Assembly (NCBI GenBank): GCA_011525745.1
Contig: WYBU01000056.1
Span: 1 to 53,215, forward strand
Source: Planctomycetaceae bacterium
GTDB taxonomy: Bacteria; Planctomycetota; Phycisphaerae; UBA1845; UTPLA1
Length of the DNA: 53,215 nt
Direction: 5' to 3'
The position numbers were made by a program, and so were the translations under genes. The notes beneath the pieces were generated by a model. That model had not been told where the DNA came from, did no database searches, and saw only the letters and a program-made list of their open reading frames with translations. This document shows, piece after piece, positions 34,429 to 43,064 of this stretch; position 1 is the first letter of the stretch; each line of letters begins with the position of its first letter.

Positions 34429-35976
34429 ATGTACTTTGTACTGATTATTGCTTTCGCATTGCTTTTGACCGACGGCCTGCCCCTGCCGGGGTGGGACGTG
34501 GTTGACATGCTGCTTCGGCCGCTGGGCCGCCCCTTCGATCGCAACCTGCTGACCGTCGGGCTGCTCGCATCCATCGTACCGGCGCTTGGTTTCACCGCCT
34601 GGTGGCTGGGACGCCGCGCCTGCAAGGCTCGCGACGGGACGCCTTTCGGCGAAGATGAGATGGAATCCCGATACTCCTTCGCCGGCTGGGTGCTCAACTG
34701 CGCCTTGGCGGCCCTGATAAGCGGCCTCTTGCTGTTTACGGGCTGGCTCGACATCGTGCGAAGCGACTGGGGACTGGGCCGCTGGCCGCTCCTGGCGGAA
34801 TTGGTCATCCTGGCCCCTTTTCTGGCGGCGATGATCGCCGCATGGATCTGCCTGTACCCGATCGAGCTTGAGATTCGCACGGCCGTCGGCGCGGTTTTCG
34901 ACGAGCAGCGCGGCGCGGCGCCCAGGCCGTGGCGCCTGCCGACGTATCTGATTTACAAGATTCGCCACCAGATTCTGACCGTCCTGATTCCGATGGCGGG
35001 CGTGCTACTGTGCAAGTACGCCGTTCAACAGTGGCGCGACGACATTGTCACGGCGCTGAACATCGTGTGGGCGCCCGATGCGCTGCTGGGATTGATGGCC
35101 GCCACGGTGCTGGTGGCCGCGCCCGTGATGCTGCGATACCTGTGGGCGACGCGGCCGCTGCCGCCGGGACCGCTGCGCGACCGGCTCGAGGCGTTGTGCC
35201 GGCGCGTCGGGCTGCGCTATCGCGAAATCCTTGTGTGGGACAGCCAGAACCTGGTCGTTAACGCGGCCGTGATGGGTCTCTTCTCGCCGGTTCGTTACAT
35301 CCTGCTGTCCGACGGCATGTTGTTCACGATGACCGAGCGGCAGATCGAGGCGGTATTCGGCCACGAGGCAGGGCACGTGCGGCGGCATCATCTGTTGTTT
35401 TTCGGCATCTTTGCGCTGCTGAGCATGTTGATCGTCGGAGGTCTGCTGGAATTGCTGGTGCGCTGGACGCCGCTGCGCCACCAGGAAGGGCTGCTGCAAC
35501 TGGTCGCCCTGGCGGCGCTGACGGGCATCTGGGGACTGGCGTTCGGGTTCATCTCGCGTAAGTTCGAGCGGCAGGCCGACCTCTACGGCGTGCGCTGTGT
35601 CACCGAGCCGTTGGCCGAGTGCGAACGGCAATGTCTGCTTCACACTCAGGCCGAACCGCCGCGGCCAATGGACGAGCGATCCCGACCGGCGAACAATCCC
35701 GGCGTTCCAAACGCCCATGCGGCGGTGTGTGCGACGGCGGTGCGCCTGTTCGGACGCACGCTCGTCGAGGTCGCGCATCTCAACGGAATTCCGCTGGAAG
35801 CGGAAAGCTGGCGGCACGGCAGCATTCAGTCGCGCTGCGACCTGCTGGTTCGTTTCGCGCACGATCCGGCGGCGCTGATTCGCTTCGAAAGCGGCGTCGA
35901 GCGAATCAAGGCGGTCCTGCTCGGGGGCACGCTGATCGGCAGTGCCATCGCCGCGTGGTTGTATTGGCCTTTCTGA
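34429..35976 (+). CDS. M48 family membrane metalloprotease
   Basis: This is a 515-residue protein. At least six membrane helices precede and surround the catalytic domain (for example LLTVGLLASIVPALGFTAWW, LLAELVILAPFLAAMIAAWI, LLGLMAATVLVAAPVMLRYL). The zinc motif HEAGH at 312-316 (FGHEAGHVRRHH) and the downstream third-ligand region ERQADLYG near 384 identify M48 (Ste24/HtpX class). Such proteases handle membrane-protein quality control or prenyl-protein processing. The membrane-rich N-terminus and length resemble Ste24/CaaX-type more than HtpX. The ATG at 34429 has no strong ribosome-binding site (GTCCTTGTCCCC). A TAGAAT box lies about 40 bp upstream. Confidence 0.88.
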   Translation: MYFVLIIAFALLLTDGLPLPGWDVVDMLLRPLGRPFDRNLLTVGLLASIVPALGFTAWWLGRRACKARDGTPFGEDEMESRYSFAGWVLNCALAALISGLLLFTGWLDIVRSDWGLGRWPLLAELVILAPFLAAMIAAWICLYPIELEIRTAVGAVFDEQRGAAPRPWRLPTYLIYKIRHQILTVLIPMAGVLLCKYAVQQWRDDIVTALNIVWAPDALLGLMAATVLVAAPVMLRYLWATRPLPPGPLRDRLEALCRRVGLRYREILVWDSQNLVVNAAVMGLFSPVRYILLSDGMLFTMTERQIEAVFGHEAGHVRRHHLLFFGIFALLSMLIVGGLLELLVRWTPLRHQEGLLQLVALAALTGIWGLAFGFISRKFERQADLYGVRCVTEPLAECERQCLLHTQAEPPRPMDERSRPANNPGVPNAHAAVCATAVRLFGRTLVEVAHLNGIPLEAESWRHGSIQSRCDLLVRFAHDPAALIRFESGVERIKAVLLGGTLIGSAIAAWLYWPF

Positions 35977-36020
35977 AATTGGCAACAGCGCGGAACCAGG
36001 CCGTGGGAACCTTGAAGCGT

Positions 36021-36095
36021 GGCATGTTCAAGCCCCCGCGCGAGCCGATGCCTGGCAGCCGCGCATGCGGGCGTCGCGAGGGCTTGGCCATGTTG
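36021..36095. repeat. Inverted-repeat element B, copy 4
   Basis: It lies 44 bp after the M48 protease stop. Arms are GGCATGTTCAAGCCCCCGCG and GCGAGGGCTTGGCCATGTTG, with an internal CGCGCATGCGGGCG. Confidence 0.75.
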
Positions 36096-36178
36096 AGTCG
36101 TACCACGCGCGCTGAATAAGCGATTCCTGCGGAACCGATACTCGCGCTTCGCATGAGATCCCGACGCGCGACGGCCGC

Positions 36179-36511
36179 CTACTCCACCGGCTCGATCGTG
36201 ACCGTCAGCGATGCGGACTGAAACTGCTCGACGTACAGCTCCGCCCGCTCCTTGTGCGTAACCAGCAGCAGCGCGCAGCCGGTTTCGTGAGCTTCGATGG
36301 TGCGCTGCACGGCGTCGGTCTCATTCAGCGTCGTAAGCTGGATGATCGTAAGAATGACGTGCTCGAAGGTGTTGTTGTCGTCGTTGTGAAGGATGACGCG
36401 ATACTGCGGCAGATGACGCGGTTCGACCTGCTCCGGCGCGGGCGCCGTGGCCACCGCCACTTCGGTTCTTGTGTCGACTTGCTGGCTTCCTTTCTGGGCG
36501 TTGTCTGACAC
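36179..36511 (-). CDS. clpS: ATP-dependent Clp protease adaptor ClpS
   Basis: This is a 110-residue adaptor that delivers N-degron substrates to ClpAP/ClpCP. The core YRVILHNDDNNTFEHVI carries the N-degron pocket, and TLNETDAVQRTIEAHETGCALLL the helical part that docks on the Clp ATPase. A disordered N-terminal segment rich in A, P and E precedes it. I prefer the GTG at 36511: GGGGAG lies 8 nt upstream and it gives the usual ClpS length. The frame is open to the ATG at 36568, but that ATG overlaps a TATAAT box (36567-36572), so it would not be in the mRNA if that promoter is used. No clpA lies adjacent. Confidence 0.88.
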   Translation of the reverse strand: MSDNAQKGSQQVDTRTEVAVATAPAPEQVEPRHLPQYRVILHNDDNNTFEHVILTIIQLTTLNETDAVQRTIEAHETGCALLLVTHKERAELYVEQFQSASLTVTIEPVE

Positions 36512-36566
36512 GGCTTTGATCTCCCCTGACACGGCGACGCACACATCCCGCGCCGCTCGCGACATC

Positions 36567-36596
36567 ATTATAGAGCGCCCCCGCGACCGCGCTCAA
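36567..36596 (-). promoter_or_regulatory. clpS promoter TTGAGC-N18-TATAAT
   Basis: On the minus strand a -35-like TTGAGC and a perfect -10 TATAAT are 18 bp apart. The transcription start would fall inside the longest open frame, which moves the clpS start to the GTG at 36511. Confidence 0.6.
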
Positions 36597-36714
36597 CAAC
36601 GTCTCACACGCGTGCGAAACCAATCCGGCCGCCTCATCATTACCGCGCGGGCGGGAATCCAGAAGCACGCGTCGCGGAACTGGACCCCCGCCGGCGCGGG
36701 GGTGAGGCCCGTTC

Positions 36715-36735
36715 GTGCGGGCTTAATGCCCGCAC
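36715..36735 (-). terminator. Hairpin after the alpha/beta hydrolase gene
   Basis: A perfect 8-bp stem GTGCGGGC/GCCCGCAC with a TTAAT loop lies 45 bp beyond the minus-strand stop at 36780. There is no clear T-tract, so it may be a Rho-type or mRNA-stabilising hairpin. Confidence 0.4.
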
Positions 36736-36779
36736 CACACCACACACAGGATGCAAGCAAACCCGCACTACGGCCGCTA

Positions 36780-37565
36780 CTACAGTGCTCCAATGAACTC
36801 ACGTACCGCGCGGGCGAACGCCTGCGGCTGTTCCACCGGTGTCATGTGACCGGCGTCTGGAATGATCTCCAGCCTGGAGCCGGGAATGGCTTCGTGCATC
36901 CTGCGGCTGCCAACCACGGGGGTGATCGAATCCGCAGCGCCGACGACAATCTGGGTGGGCACGCGAATATCCGCCAGAAGTGGTCGAAAATCCGTGCGGC
37001 GGCTCATCGCCCGCAGCGCCGCCGCCACGCCGATCGGAGACGCCTCGGCCATGATCGTGCGCCACTCTTCCTTCGTTCGCGCCGCCGCCGCGGGTGCAAA
37101 CAACTTTTCGACCATCGCATCACTGACGATCCGGCTGCCTTCCTTCAGCACCTTCTCGGCCGACTCGAGACGGGCCTTCGCCGACTCCGCCGTGTCTCCT
37201 TCGGCGCGCGTGTCGGCCAGCACCAGCGCGGCGACGCTCCCGCGATGTCGCCGATGGAATTCGAATGCGATGTACCCGCCCATCGACAGCCCCACCACGA
37301 CCGCCGGTCGCTTTTCGCCGAGCGCAGCCAGCAGCGCCGCCAGGTCGTCGGCGTAGTCGGCCATCTCGGCGTCAGCGGTCGCCTCGCTGGCCCCGAAGCC
37401 GCGCAAATCGGGAACAATCAGCTTTCCCGCATCGCTCATCAGCGGAAGAATGGGATGCCACATTCTTCCCGACAGCGGAAATCCATGCACATACAGAATC
37501 GGTCGCCCGTCGCCCTGGACCTCGCAAGCAAGTCGCACGCCGTTGACGTGGTACGTGTGCATCAT
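36780..37565 (-). CDS. Alpha/beta fold hydrolase
   Basis: This 261-residue cytoplasmic hydrolase has the alpha/beta fold. The oxyanion segment YVHGFPLSGRMW lies near residue 27, followed by LIVPDLRGFGAS. The nucleophile elbow GLSMGG (Ser about residue 94), the acid region VVGAADSITPV near 209, and the catalytic histidine in PDAGHMTPVEQP near 240 complete the triad. It resembles 3-oxoadipate enol-lactonase and related lipolytic enzymes; the substrate is unknown. The ATG at 37565 is preceded by AGGAG with 4 nt spacing, the next ATG (37562) with 7 nt, so either may be used. It diverges from the creatininase-family gene at 37648. Confidence 0.88.
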   Translation of the reverse strand: MMHTYHVNGVRLACEVQGDGRPILYVHGFPLSGRMWHPILPLMSDAGKLIVPDLRGFGASEATADAEMADYADDLAALLAALGEKRPAVVVGLSMGGYIAFEFHRRHRGSVAALVLADTRAEGDTAESAKARLESAEKVLKEGSRIVSDAMVEKLFAPAAAARTKEEWRTIMAEASPIGVAAALRAMSRRTDFRPLLADIRVPTQIVVGAADSITPVVGSRRMHEAIPGSRLEIIPDAGHMTPVEQPQAFARAVREFIGAL

Positions 37566-37647
37566 GGACTCCTTCGCATGTTGGGCCGGCCCGCGCGATA
37601 GGTTACGCTGGTACCCTCCGCCGGAAAACAGTCAAAAGGACAACCGC

Positions 37648-38403
37648 ATGAACGGCTTGCGATTGGAACGTCTCTCCTGGCATCAGGCGCGCGACCTTCT
37701 CCGCCGCCCCGACTGCGTCGGCCTGCTGCCCATCGGCGCGACCGAGGCACACGGCCCGCATCTGCCGCTGTTCACGGATAACTATCTGTCCGATGAGTTG
37801 TGCCAACGAATCGCCGCGGCGCTTCGGGGCCGATGCACGTGCGTCATACTCCCTGCGCTGACGACGGCCGTGACGACTTATGCCGCCGGATTCGCCGGCT
37901 CGATCGACCTGCGGGTGGAAACGGCTCGAAGCCTGCTTGAGGACATGCTTTCCGCCTGCTCGCGACATGGACCGGCGACGGTCGCCCTGATCAACAGCCA
38001 CCTCGAACCAGGTCACATTCAGCTCTTGCAGGAGGCGGCGGCCGCGCCGCGCGACCGGCCACGTGTTCTGTTCGTGAATCACTGTCGCAAACCCTGGGCG
38101 CTGGAGCTGGGCAATGAGTTCAAGTCGGGCGACTGCCACGCCGGTCGCTACGAAACTTCGCTGCTGCTGGCTTCGCACTGGGCGGATGCGATCGACGCAA
38201 CCTACCGGCAACTACCGCCGGTTCAAGCCGGACTCGTCGCCAAGATGAAAGCCGGGGTTCGCGCGTTCGATGAAATGGGCGCGGATCAGGCCTACTTCGG
38301 TGAGCCTGCCCAGGCCAGCGCCGAGGAAGGCGAGCGGTTGTGGAGCGTGCTGGTGCGAATGTGGGTTGAGTCTATTCTGAGGCATCACGCGGAAATAAGT
38401 TGA
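37648..38403 (+). CDS. Creatininase family protein (creatinine amidohydrolase-like)
   Basis: This is a 251-residue protein. Family metal ligands are visible in LLPIGATEAHGPHLPLFTDN (E32, H34 and the Asp of TD). The INSHLEPGHI block stands where most members have NGHGGN, and CHAGRYETSLLLA supplies the later histidine and glutamate. The family hydrolyses or decarboxylates small cyclic amides, creatinine being the type case, and includes enzymes of riboflavin and mycofactocin metabolism. The substrate is not predictable. The ATG at 37648 follows AAAAGGA. The last six or seven codons and the stop lie inside repeat family A copy 2, so the C-terminus is supplied by the repeat. Confidence 0.85.
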   Translation: MNGLRLERLSWHQARDLLRRPDCVGLLPIGATEAHGPHLPLFTDNYLSDELCQRIAAALRGRCTCVILPALTTAVTTYAAGFAGSIDLRVETARSLLEDMLSACSRHGPATVALINSHLEPGHIQLLQEAAAAPRDRPRVLFVNHCRKPWALELGNEFKSGDCHAGRYETSLLLASHWADAIDATYRQLPPVQAGLVAKMKAGVRAFDEMGADQAYFGEPAQASAEEGERLWSVLVRMWVESILRHHAEIS

Positions 38404-38503
38404 ACGAGTGGAAGAGGGGTGGTACGGGCGTCCCGCCCGTCCGGAACTGGCAAGATGCCCCTACCACCCAGGACTATCGTGCTGGTTATTTGTGCGCGAC
38501 TCC
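38382..38503 (+). repeat. Dispersed repeat family A, copy 2
   Basis: About 122 bp; overlaps the last codons of the creatininase-family gene and provides its TGA. It shares with copy 3 an extension to GTGCGCGACTCC. Confidence 0.9.
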
Positions 38504-38577
38504 TTACCGCCGATGGCGGCGGGGCATCACACGATTCAGACCGAACCCTGGCGCGCGGCTGTCACGCAAGCGGGGTC

Positions 38578-38652
38578 GGCACGGCCAAGCCCTCGCCTGC
38601 TGCTCTCTTCCGATTCGCCAAGCCTGTCCTGTGCCAGGACCTGACCGTGCCG
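38578..38652. repeat. Inverted-repeat element B, copy 5
   Basis: It has arms GGCACGGCCAAGCCCTCGCC and CAGGACCTGACCGTGCC, and lies directly after repeat A copy 2 and before the convergent TPR gene. Confidence 0.65.
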
Positions 38653-38671
38653 CCCGCCGAAGAATTCGGGC

Positions 38672-39904
38672 TTACTTCCCGTTCTGAAACGCGTCGATGA
38701 TCCGCAGCACGCGCTCCAGTTCAGTTGCATCCGACCGCGGCGCCACGGCCCAGTTGTCCATGCCGCCGTAGTACTGCAACACCGGAATCCCCGCCGCCAG
38801 ATCGCTGGCGTAGCCGCCGAACATCAGGCTGCGGCGGCGAATCCAGTCGCGATCGAGCTGACCCTCAAGCTGCCGGCCCACGAACGGGTCATAGTAGGGA
38901 TTGAAGTTGGGCACCGGATGAACCAGATCGCCCAGGTCGTAAATGGCCGTGTAGTACTCTTGCCCATCCGGACCGGTCGCCGTCGGACCGCGATAAATTT
39001 CGCCGCCGTAATACTTCGCGCGGCGCGCCACGCGCTCCGGCCAGTCCGCCGGATAGGCCAGGTCGGTGCGCGGTCCGGGAAGCAGGCCGGTCTCGTCGTT
39101 CGCCAGGAACCAGTTCGCCCGACTGGCGCGAATCGCGAAATCCATGTCGCGCTGATACCGGCGGAACGGATCGTACTCCGGGTCCTCCGTCAGCTTCACG
39201 GGGTCGATGATCTTGCCATCCGGCTCATACCGAGGCGCTCCGGGCGGCGGATCAAAACTCGCCGAAGGCTCAATGTCGTTCACCGGCGCGTCGTCGGTCT
39301 CGACGTTCCCCGCGTCGCCCAGCCGCGGCGACTCGCCCGACTTCTGGTTGCGTTTTTCCAGCCGCCGCGCCGCCAGCGTCAGTCGATCCAGTTCGGTGCG
39401 ATAGGGCACGACGTCGACATCGTCGGGCAGCCGCTGGAGCATCGACCGGCCGTCCTGAATCCGCGCATGCGCCAACGCCGCGTCGCCCCCGCGCAGTGCC
39501 TCGCGCGCCTGCACGATGGCCAGCCGCGCGCCGCGGATCGCTTCCTCGATCTTCAGCACCTGCGCCTCGCGCAACAGCGCCAGCGCCTCATGCTCCGACT
39601 CGCTCAACCGCCCGGCGGCCTTTTTTGCAATCAGCAGCTTGGAGTATCCGTCCTGATCGGAGGGATCGAGCCGATACGCTTTCTCATACAGCGCGATGGC
39701 CTCGTCGAACTTCCGTTGCGCGGCCAAGCGGTCCGCCTCGGTTCGCAGCGCCGACGCGGCCTTCGGATCGGGCGCGATCGCGGTCGCGTCGCGGTCCTGT
39801 ATGGCGCGGTTCAGCAGGTCGTCTGCCGGCGGATCGGCCAACATCGCAACCGCAGGGAGGAAAACACTGATCAGCGAAGCCATTACGAGGTTCCGGCCAT
39901 TCAT
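38672..39904 (-). CDS. TPR-containing secreted protein of unknown function
   Basis: This is a 410-residue protein with a signal peptide (LVMASLISVFLPAVAMLADP). A TPR unit (FDEAIALYEKAYRLDPSDQD) lies near residue 64 and a long helical region runs to about 185. A conserved C-terminal region follows, rich in aromatic residues (YPADWPERVARRAKYYGG, FNPYYDPFVGRQLEG, LQYYGGMDNWAV). The layout recalls N-terminal parts of planctomycete secretion-associated proteins, but I cannot assign it. The ATG at 39904 follows AAAGGAG by about 6 nt, a strong ribosome-binding site. It is on the same strand as the Gly-repeat protein upstream, separated by a terminator. Confidence 0.72.
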   Translation of the reverse strand: MNGRNLVMASLISVFLPAVAMLADPPADDLLNRAIQDRDATAIAPDPKAASALRTEADRLAAQRKFDEAIALYEKAYRLDPSDQDGYSKLLIAKKAAGRLSESEHEALALLREAQVLKIEEAIRGARLAIVQAREALRGGDAALAHARIQDGRSMLQRLPDDVDVVPYRTELDRLTLAARRLEKRNQKSGESPRLGDAGNVETDDAPVNDIEPSASFDPPPGAPRYEPDGKIIDPVKLTEDPEYDPFRRYQRDMDFAIRASRANWFLANDETGLLPGPRTDLAYPADWPERVARRAKYYGGEIYRGPTATGPDGQEYYTAIYDLGDLVHPVPNFNPYYDPFVGRQLEGQLDRDWIRRRSLMFGGYASDLAAGIPVLQYYGGMDNWAVAPRSDATELERVLRIIDAFQNGK

Positions 39905-40021
39905 GGTGTGCTCCTTTGTCGCAAGCGTGGGGTCGTGCGACCCGCTTGGTTGGTGCGTCGGCCCGGGTGGCCAACGGCGGGGTATCTCTCAAATATTATG
40001 GGCACCGGCTGCGGGTCTTTC

Positions 40022-40056
40022 AACAAAAATCCGGCGCCCGGCGTAATCGGCGCCGG
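40022..40056 (-). terminator. Rho-independent terminator after the Gly-repeat membrane protein
   Basis: A perfect 8-bp stem, CCGGCGCC (40031-40038) with GGCGCCGG (40049-40056), is followed on the minus strand by ATTTTTGTTG. It lies 39 bp beyond the stop at 40095. Confidence 0.75.
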
Positions 40057-40094
40057 CGACGCGTGCCACGATCAAGCGGCCGCCAAACCGACCA

Positions 40095-40760
40095 TTATTC
40101 CCAACCCGACTTGTCCACCGGCACCACCGGCATCGGCCCCGTAAACGCCTTTTTCAGCGCCGGGAACCAACGCGTAAACAACTCAACCGCCTCGGGATCC
40201 TGTCGCCGCCGCGACAACACCGCCCGGCCGCGACCGTCGCCCGCCAATACGTATCGGCCGAATCCCCCGCCGCCAATGGCAACATATCCGACGGCCCCAC
40301 CGCCGACGGCAATCACGCCGACAGCGCCGCCGCCAAAAGCCAAGACACCCAAAGCCCCCCCACCGATAGCAACCAAACCCACGGCCGCGCCACCGAACGC
40401 GACCACGCCCACGGCAAGCCCGCCGATCGAGATGAAGCCGAACCCCAGCCCCGGCCGCCCGCTGTACAGGCCGCCGGGATCGATCAGCGGAAAACCCGGC
40501 GCCAGGTCGATCCGCGGGATGGATACAACTTTGAGCTGCGGCAGCAGGCTCAGCGGCGCGATGAGGAAAATGGGAATCATCAGCAGCAGGAGCACGCGCT
40601 GTAGTGTGCGCTGAAACACAATCGCATCGAAGCCGGGGTTGTCCGGCCCGATCAGCTCGTTCATGCGCCGCTTCAGCCGCTCGTTCTCGCGTTCCAGCGA
40701 TTCCAGCCGCGATTGAAGGTCGCCGGATTCCGATTGCTGTGCGTCGAATTCGCTCGACAT
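40095..40760 (-). CDS. Coiled-coil membrane protein with ten-residue glycine-rich repeats
   Basis: This is a 221-residue protein. A short coiled coil (SRLESLERENERLKRRMNEL, residues 12-31) is followed by one clear membrane helix (RVLLLLMIPIFLIAPLSLL). Then come about five ten-residue repeats of the form VGVVAFGGAA / VGLVAIGGGA / LGVLAFGGGA between residues 115 and 170. The repeat places glycine pairs at fixed spacing with small hydrophobic residues between, as in a stacked beta or tightly packed membrane helix arrangement. I know no named family with certainty. The ATG at 40760 has GAGG about 9 nt upstream; the frame is open to 40940. It diverges from the PhoH gene. Confidence 0.7.
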   Translation of the reverse strand: MSSEFDAQQSESGDLQSRLESLERENERLKRRMNELIGPDNPGFDAIVFQRTLQRVLLLLMIPIFLIAPLSLLPQLKVVSIPRIDLAPGFPLIDPGGLYSGRPGLGFGFISIGGLAVGVVAFGGAAVGLVAIGGGALGVLAFGGGAVGVIAVGGGAVGYVAIGGGGFGRYVLAGDGRGRAVLSRRRQDPEAVELFTRWFPALKKAFTGPMPVVPVDKSGWE

Positions 40761-40926
40761 GTTCGACCGCCTCACCGTGAGTTTTCGAATCAGCACTCCC
40801 GCCCGACGCGCGCGCCCAGTCAGAAGAAAACGGCGGATACTTCGCGACCCAACGCGCAATTCCACGCCCGTGATACGACCAACGGAGCAGGAAAGCGGTG
40901 TCCTACACGCCCGGCGCCGCCCCCAG

Positions 40927-40932
40927 TATACT
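40927..40932 (+). promoter_or_regulatory. -10 box TATACT ahead of the PIN-PhoH gene
   Basis: TATACT ends 6 nt before the ATG at 40939, which implies leaderless translation. Confidence 0.5.
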
Positions 40933-40938
40933 CCATTC

Positions 40939-42240
40939 ATGCGGAAGAATTACGTGCTCGACGCCAACATCCTTTTGCACGATCCCCATTCGATCCTTCA
41001 TTTCGCCGACAACGTCGTCATCATTCCCGTCGGAATCCTCGGTGAAATCGATCGCTTCAAGAAGGAACGCACCGACCGCGGCTACAACGCCCGCGCCGTC
41101 GTGCGACTGCTCGACTCGCTGCGCGGCGAGCGCAGCCTGGCCGGCGGAATCCCTCTGCAAAACGGCGGCATGTTGCGCGTCTATTGCGAGCCGGATCGCG
41201 TACTTTCCGGAACGAACGGCCACGGCGACGCCGAACTGCTGCGCGTCGCCAAAATCGTGCAGGACGCCGAGCCGCACATCCCCGTCGTGATCGTCACGAA
41301 GGACATCAACCTGCGCATCCGCGCCGACGCCGTCGGCCTGCGCGCCGAGGATTACGAGTCCGACCGCGTGCCGCTGGCGAACCTGTACCGCGGCCACATC
41401 GAGCTGCAAGCGCCCTCTGCCGCGATCGCCGAGCTGAAATCGCACGGACGCGTGGCTTTGCCTGCCGGATCATTCTTCCCCAACGAGTACGTTCTCCTAC
41501 GCCCGGACGACGGCGGAAAAAGCTCGGCGCTGGCACGTGTCGATGCCGAGTGCAAAACGCTGGTTGCGCTGAGCGATGCGCCCGAGGGACTCTGGGGCGT
41601 CAAACCGCGCAATAAGGAACAATACTACGCCATCGACGCGCTGCTCAACGACGACATCCGGCTGGTGACGCTCATGGGTAAGGCCGGCACAGGCAAGACG
41701 CTGCTGGCCGTCGCGGCGGCGATCGACAAGACGGTTACGCGGCGAAACTATCGCGGCGTGCTGGTTTGCCGGCCGATCTTCCCGCTTGGGCGCGACCTGG
41801 GTTTTCTGCCCGGCGACATCGAGCAGAAGCTCGATCCGTGGATGAAGCCGATCGTCGATACGATCGAGTTTCTGCTGCACACCGGCGGACCGATCAAGAG
41901 TCAGACCGACTGCGACAGCCTCATTCGCGGCGGGCTGATCGAAATCCAGCCGCTGACGTATATCCGCGGGCGCAGCATCTCGAACCGGTTCGTCGTCATC
42001 GACGAGGCGCAGAACCTCACGCCGCTGGAGGTCAAGACAGTCATCACGCGCATCGGCGAGCACGCCAAGATCGTGCTGACGGGCGATCCGTACCAGATCG
42101 ACAATCCCTACGTCGACGCGGACAGCAACGGCTTCACGTATCTCGTGAATCGGTTCAAATCGCAGTCGCTGTCGGCGCACGTCGAGCTCCACAAGGGCGA
42201 GCGCAGCGCCCTGGCGGAGCTGGCCGCCAATCTTCTGTAG
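40939..42240 (+). CDS. PIN domain-PhoH ATPase fusion protein
   Basis: This is a 433-residue protein. The N-terminal PIN ribonuclease domain begins at YVLDANILLHDPHS (acidic D8) and continues with VGILGEIDRFKKE and VIVTKDINLRIRADA (other acidic residues). The C-terminal half is a PhoH NTPase with Walker A MGKAGTGKT near residue 247 and Walker B FVVIDEAQN near 352. PIN-PhoH proteins (PhoH2/YlaK class) couple ATP-driven unwinding with RNA cleavage and are tied to RNA turnover. The ATG at 40939 follows a TATACT box by 6 nt. The next downstream feature is the candidate large RNA, with no gene in between. Confidence 0.9.
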   Translation: MRKNYVLDANILLHDPHSILHFADNVVIIPVGILGEIDRFKKERTDRGYNARAVVRLLDSLRGERSLAGGIPLQNGGMLRVYCEPDRVLSGTNGHGDAELLRVAKIVQDAEPHIPVVIVTKDINLRIRADAVGLRAEDYESDRVPLANLYRGHIELQAPSAAIAELKSHGRVALPAGSFFPNEYVLLRPDDGGKSSALARVDAECKTLVALSDAPEGLWGVKPRNKEQYYAIDALLNDDIRLVTLMGKAGTGKTLLAVAAAIDKTVTRRNYRGVLVCRPIFPLGRDLGFLPGDIEQKLDPWMKPIVDTIEFLLHTGGPIKSQTDCDSLIRGGLIEIQPLTYIRGRSISNRFVVIDEAQNLTPLEVKTVITRIGEHAKIVLTGDPYQIDNPYVDADSNGFTYLVNRFKSQSLSAHVELHKGERSALAELAANLL

Positions 42241-42871
42241 TGGTCCTGGTCAGAATCGGTGCATCCTTTGAAAGTCGCGTGGAACGGGCATGTAGCCGTT
42301 CGCGCGGGCGGATTGCCGGCGCCACGCGATACATAGGATGCGAACAGGCGGAACAATTACAGCAGCGCGCGACGGATGCGCACCGCGAAGCAGCCGTGAA
42401 CCTGATCCAAGCATCACGATCCGACCCTCAATCGCCAGCGCCGGGGCCTGTTTCCAACCTCAACGTGCCGACGCGCCGGCGCTTGCGGCTCGGACGAATG
42501 GTGGCGGCCCGCCGCTGCGAGCGTGGGATAATTTGCGAGTTACTCTATCTTGTTTCTCGCTGATGCGGTCACGAGCCGTCCATTTTCCATCAAACGATAT
42601 TTCGCGTCATCAACGCACGTCGTCTGCATGAAAAACGCCTTCGAATTTGCACGTCGTTCGTACACACCGGCCCGAAATCCGCCGGTTTCTCGCGCCGCCG
42701 CCGCCTGACACGCAGGAACCGTTTCTCCCGCTGGAACATTTTTCGGGAATCATGCAATTGTGAAATATGGACGCCCAACGGCCGCTGTCCTTTGCCACAT
42801 CGAAAGTTGCGCAACGTGGCACACGGAATGACTTGGCCGCGCGACCTGTGACTTTTTCGCCGCGACGGATT

Positions 42872-42901
42872 TTGCTTGATCGCGCCGTACGCGTTTGATA
42901 C
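42872..42901 (+). promoter_or_regulatory. Promoter-like TTGCTT-N18-TGATAC ahead of the candidate large RNA
   Basis: A -35-like TTGCTT (42872-42877) and a -10-like TGATAC (42896-42901) are 18 bp apart. Transcription would begin near 42908, consistent with an RNA that includes all the hairpins. Confidence 0.4.
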
Positions 42902-43064
42902 AAGGACGTTGCGGCGTTGGGGTCGCGAACGCGGTATGCCCAAGCCGGTCCTGTCAGCTCCGGCAGGTTGCGTCCGAATCGCCCAAGGATCGCCGGCCGG
43001 TCGGCGGTAACGCACGACGCGGCGAGAGGTGAACACATAGCCCGGGCGACGACGCAACTGAATG

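Noticed and set aside
42241..42870. Protein gene after PhoH
   Set aside because: The open frame on + (41766-42563) is a shadow of PhoH in another frame, and nothing else shows a start signal or similarity.
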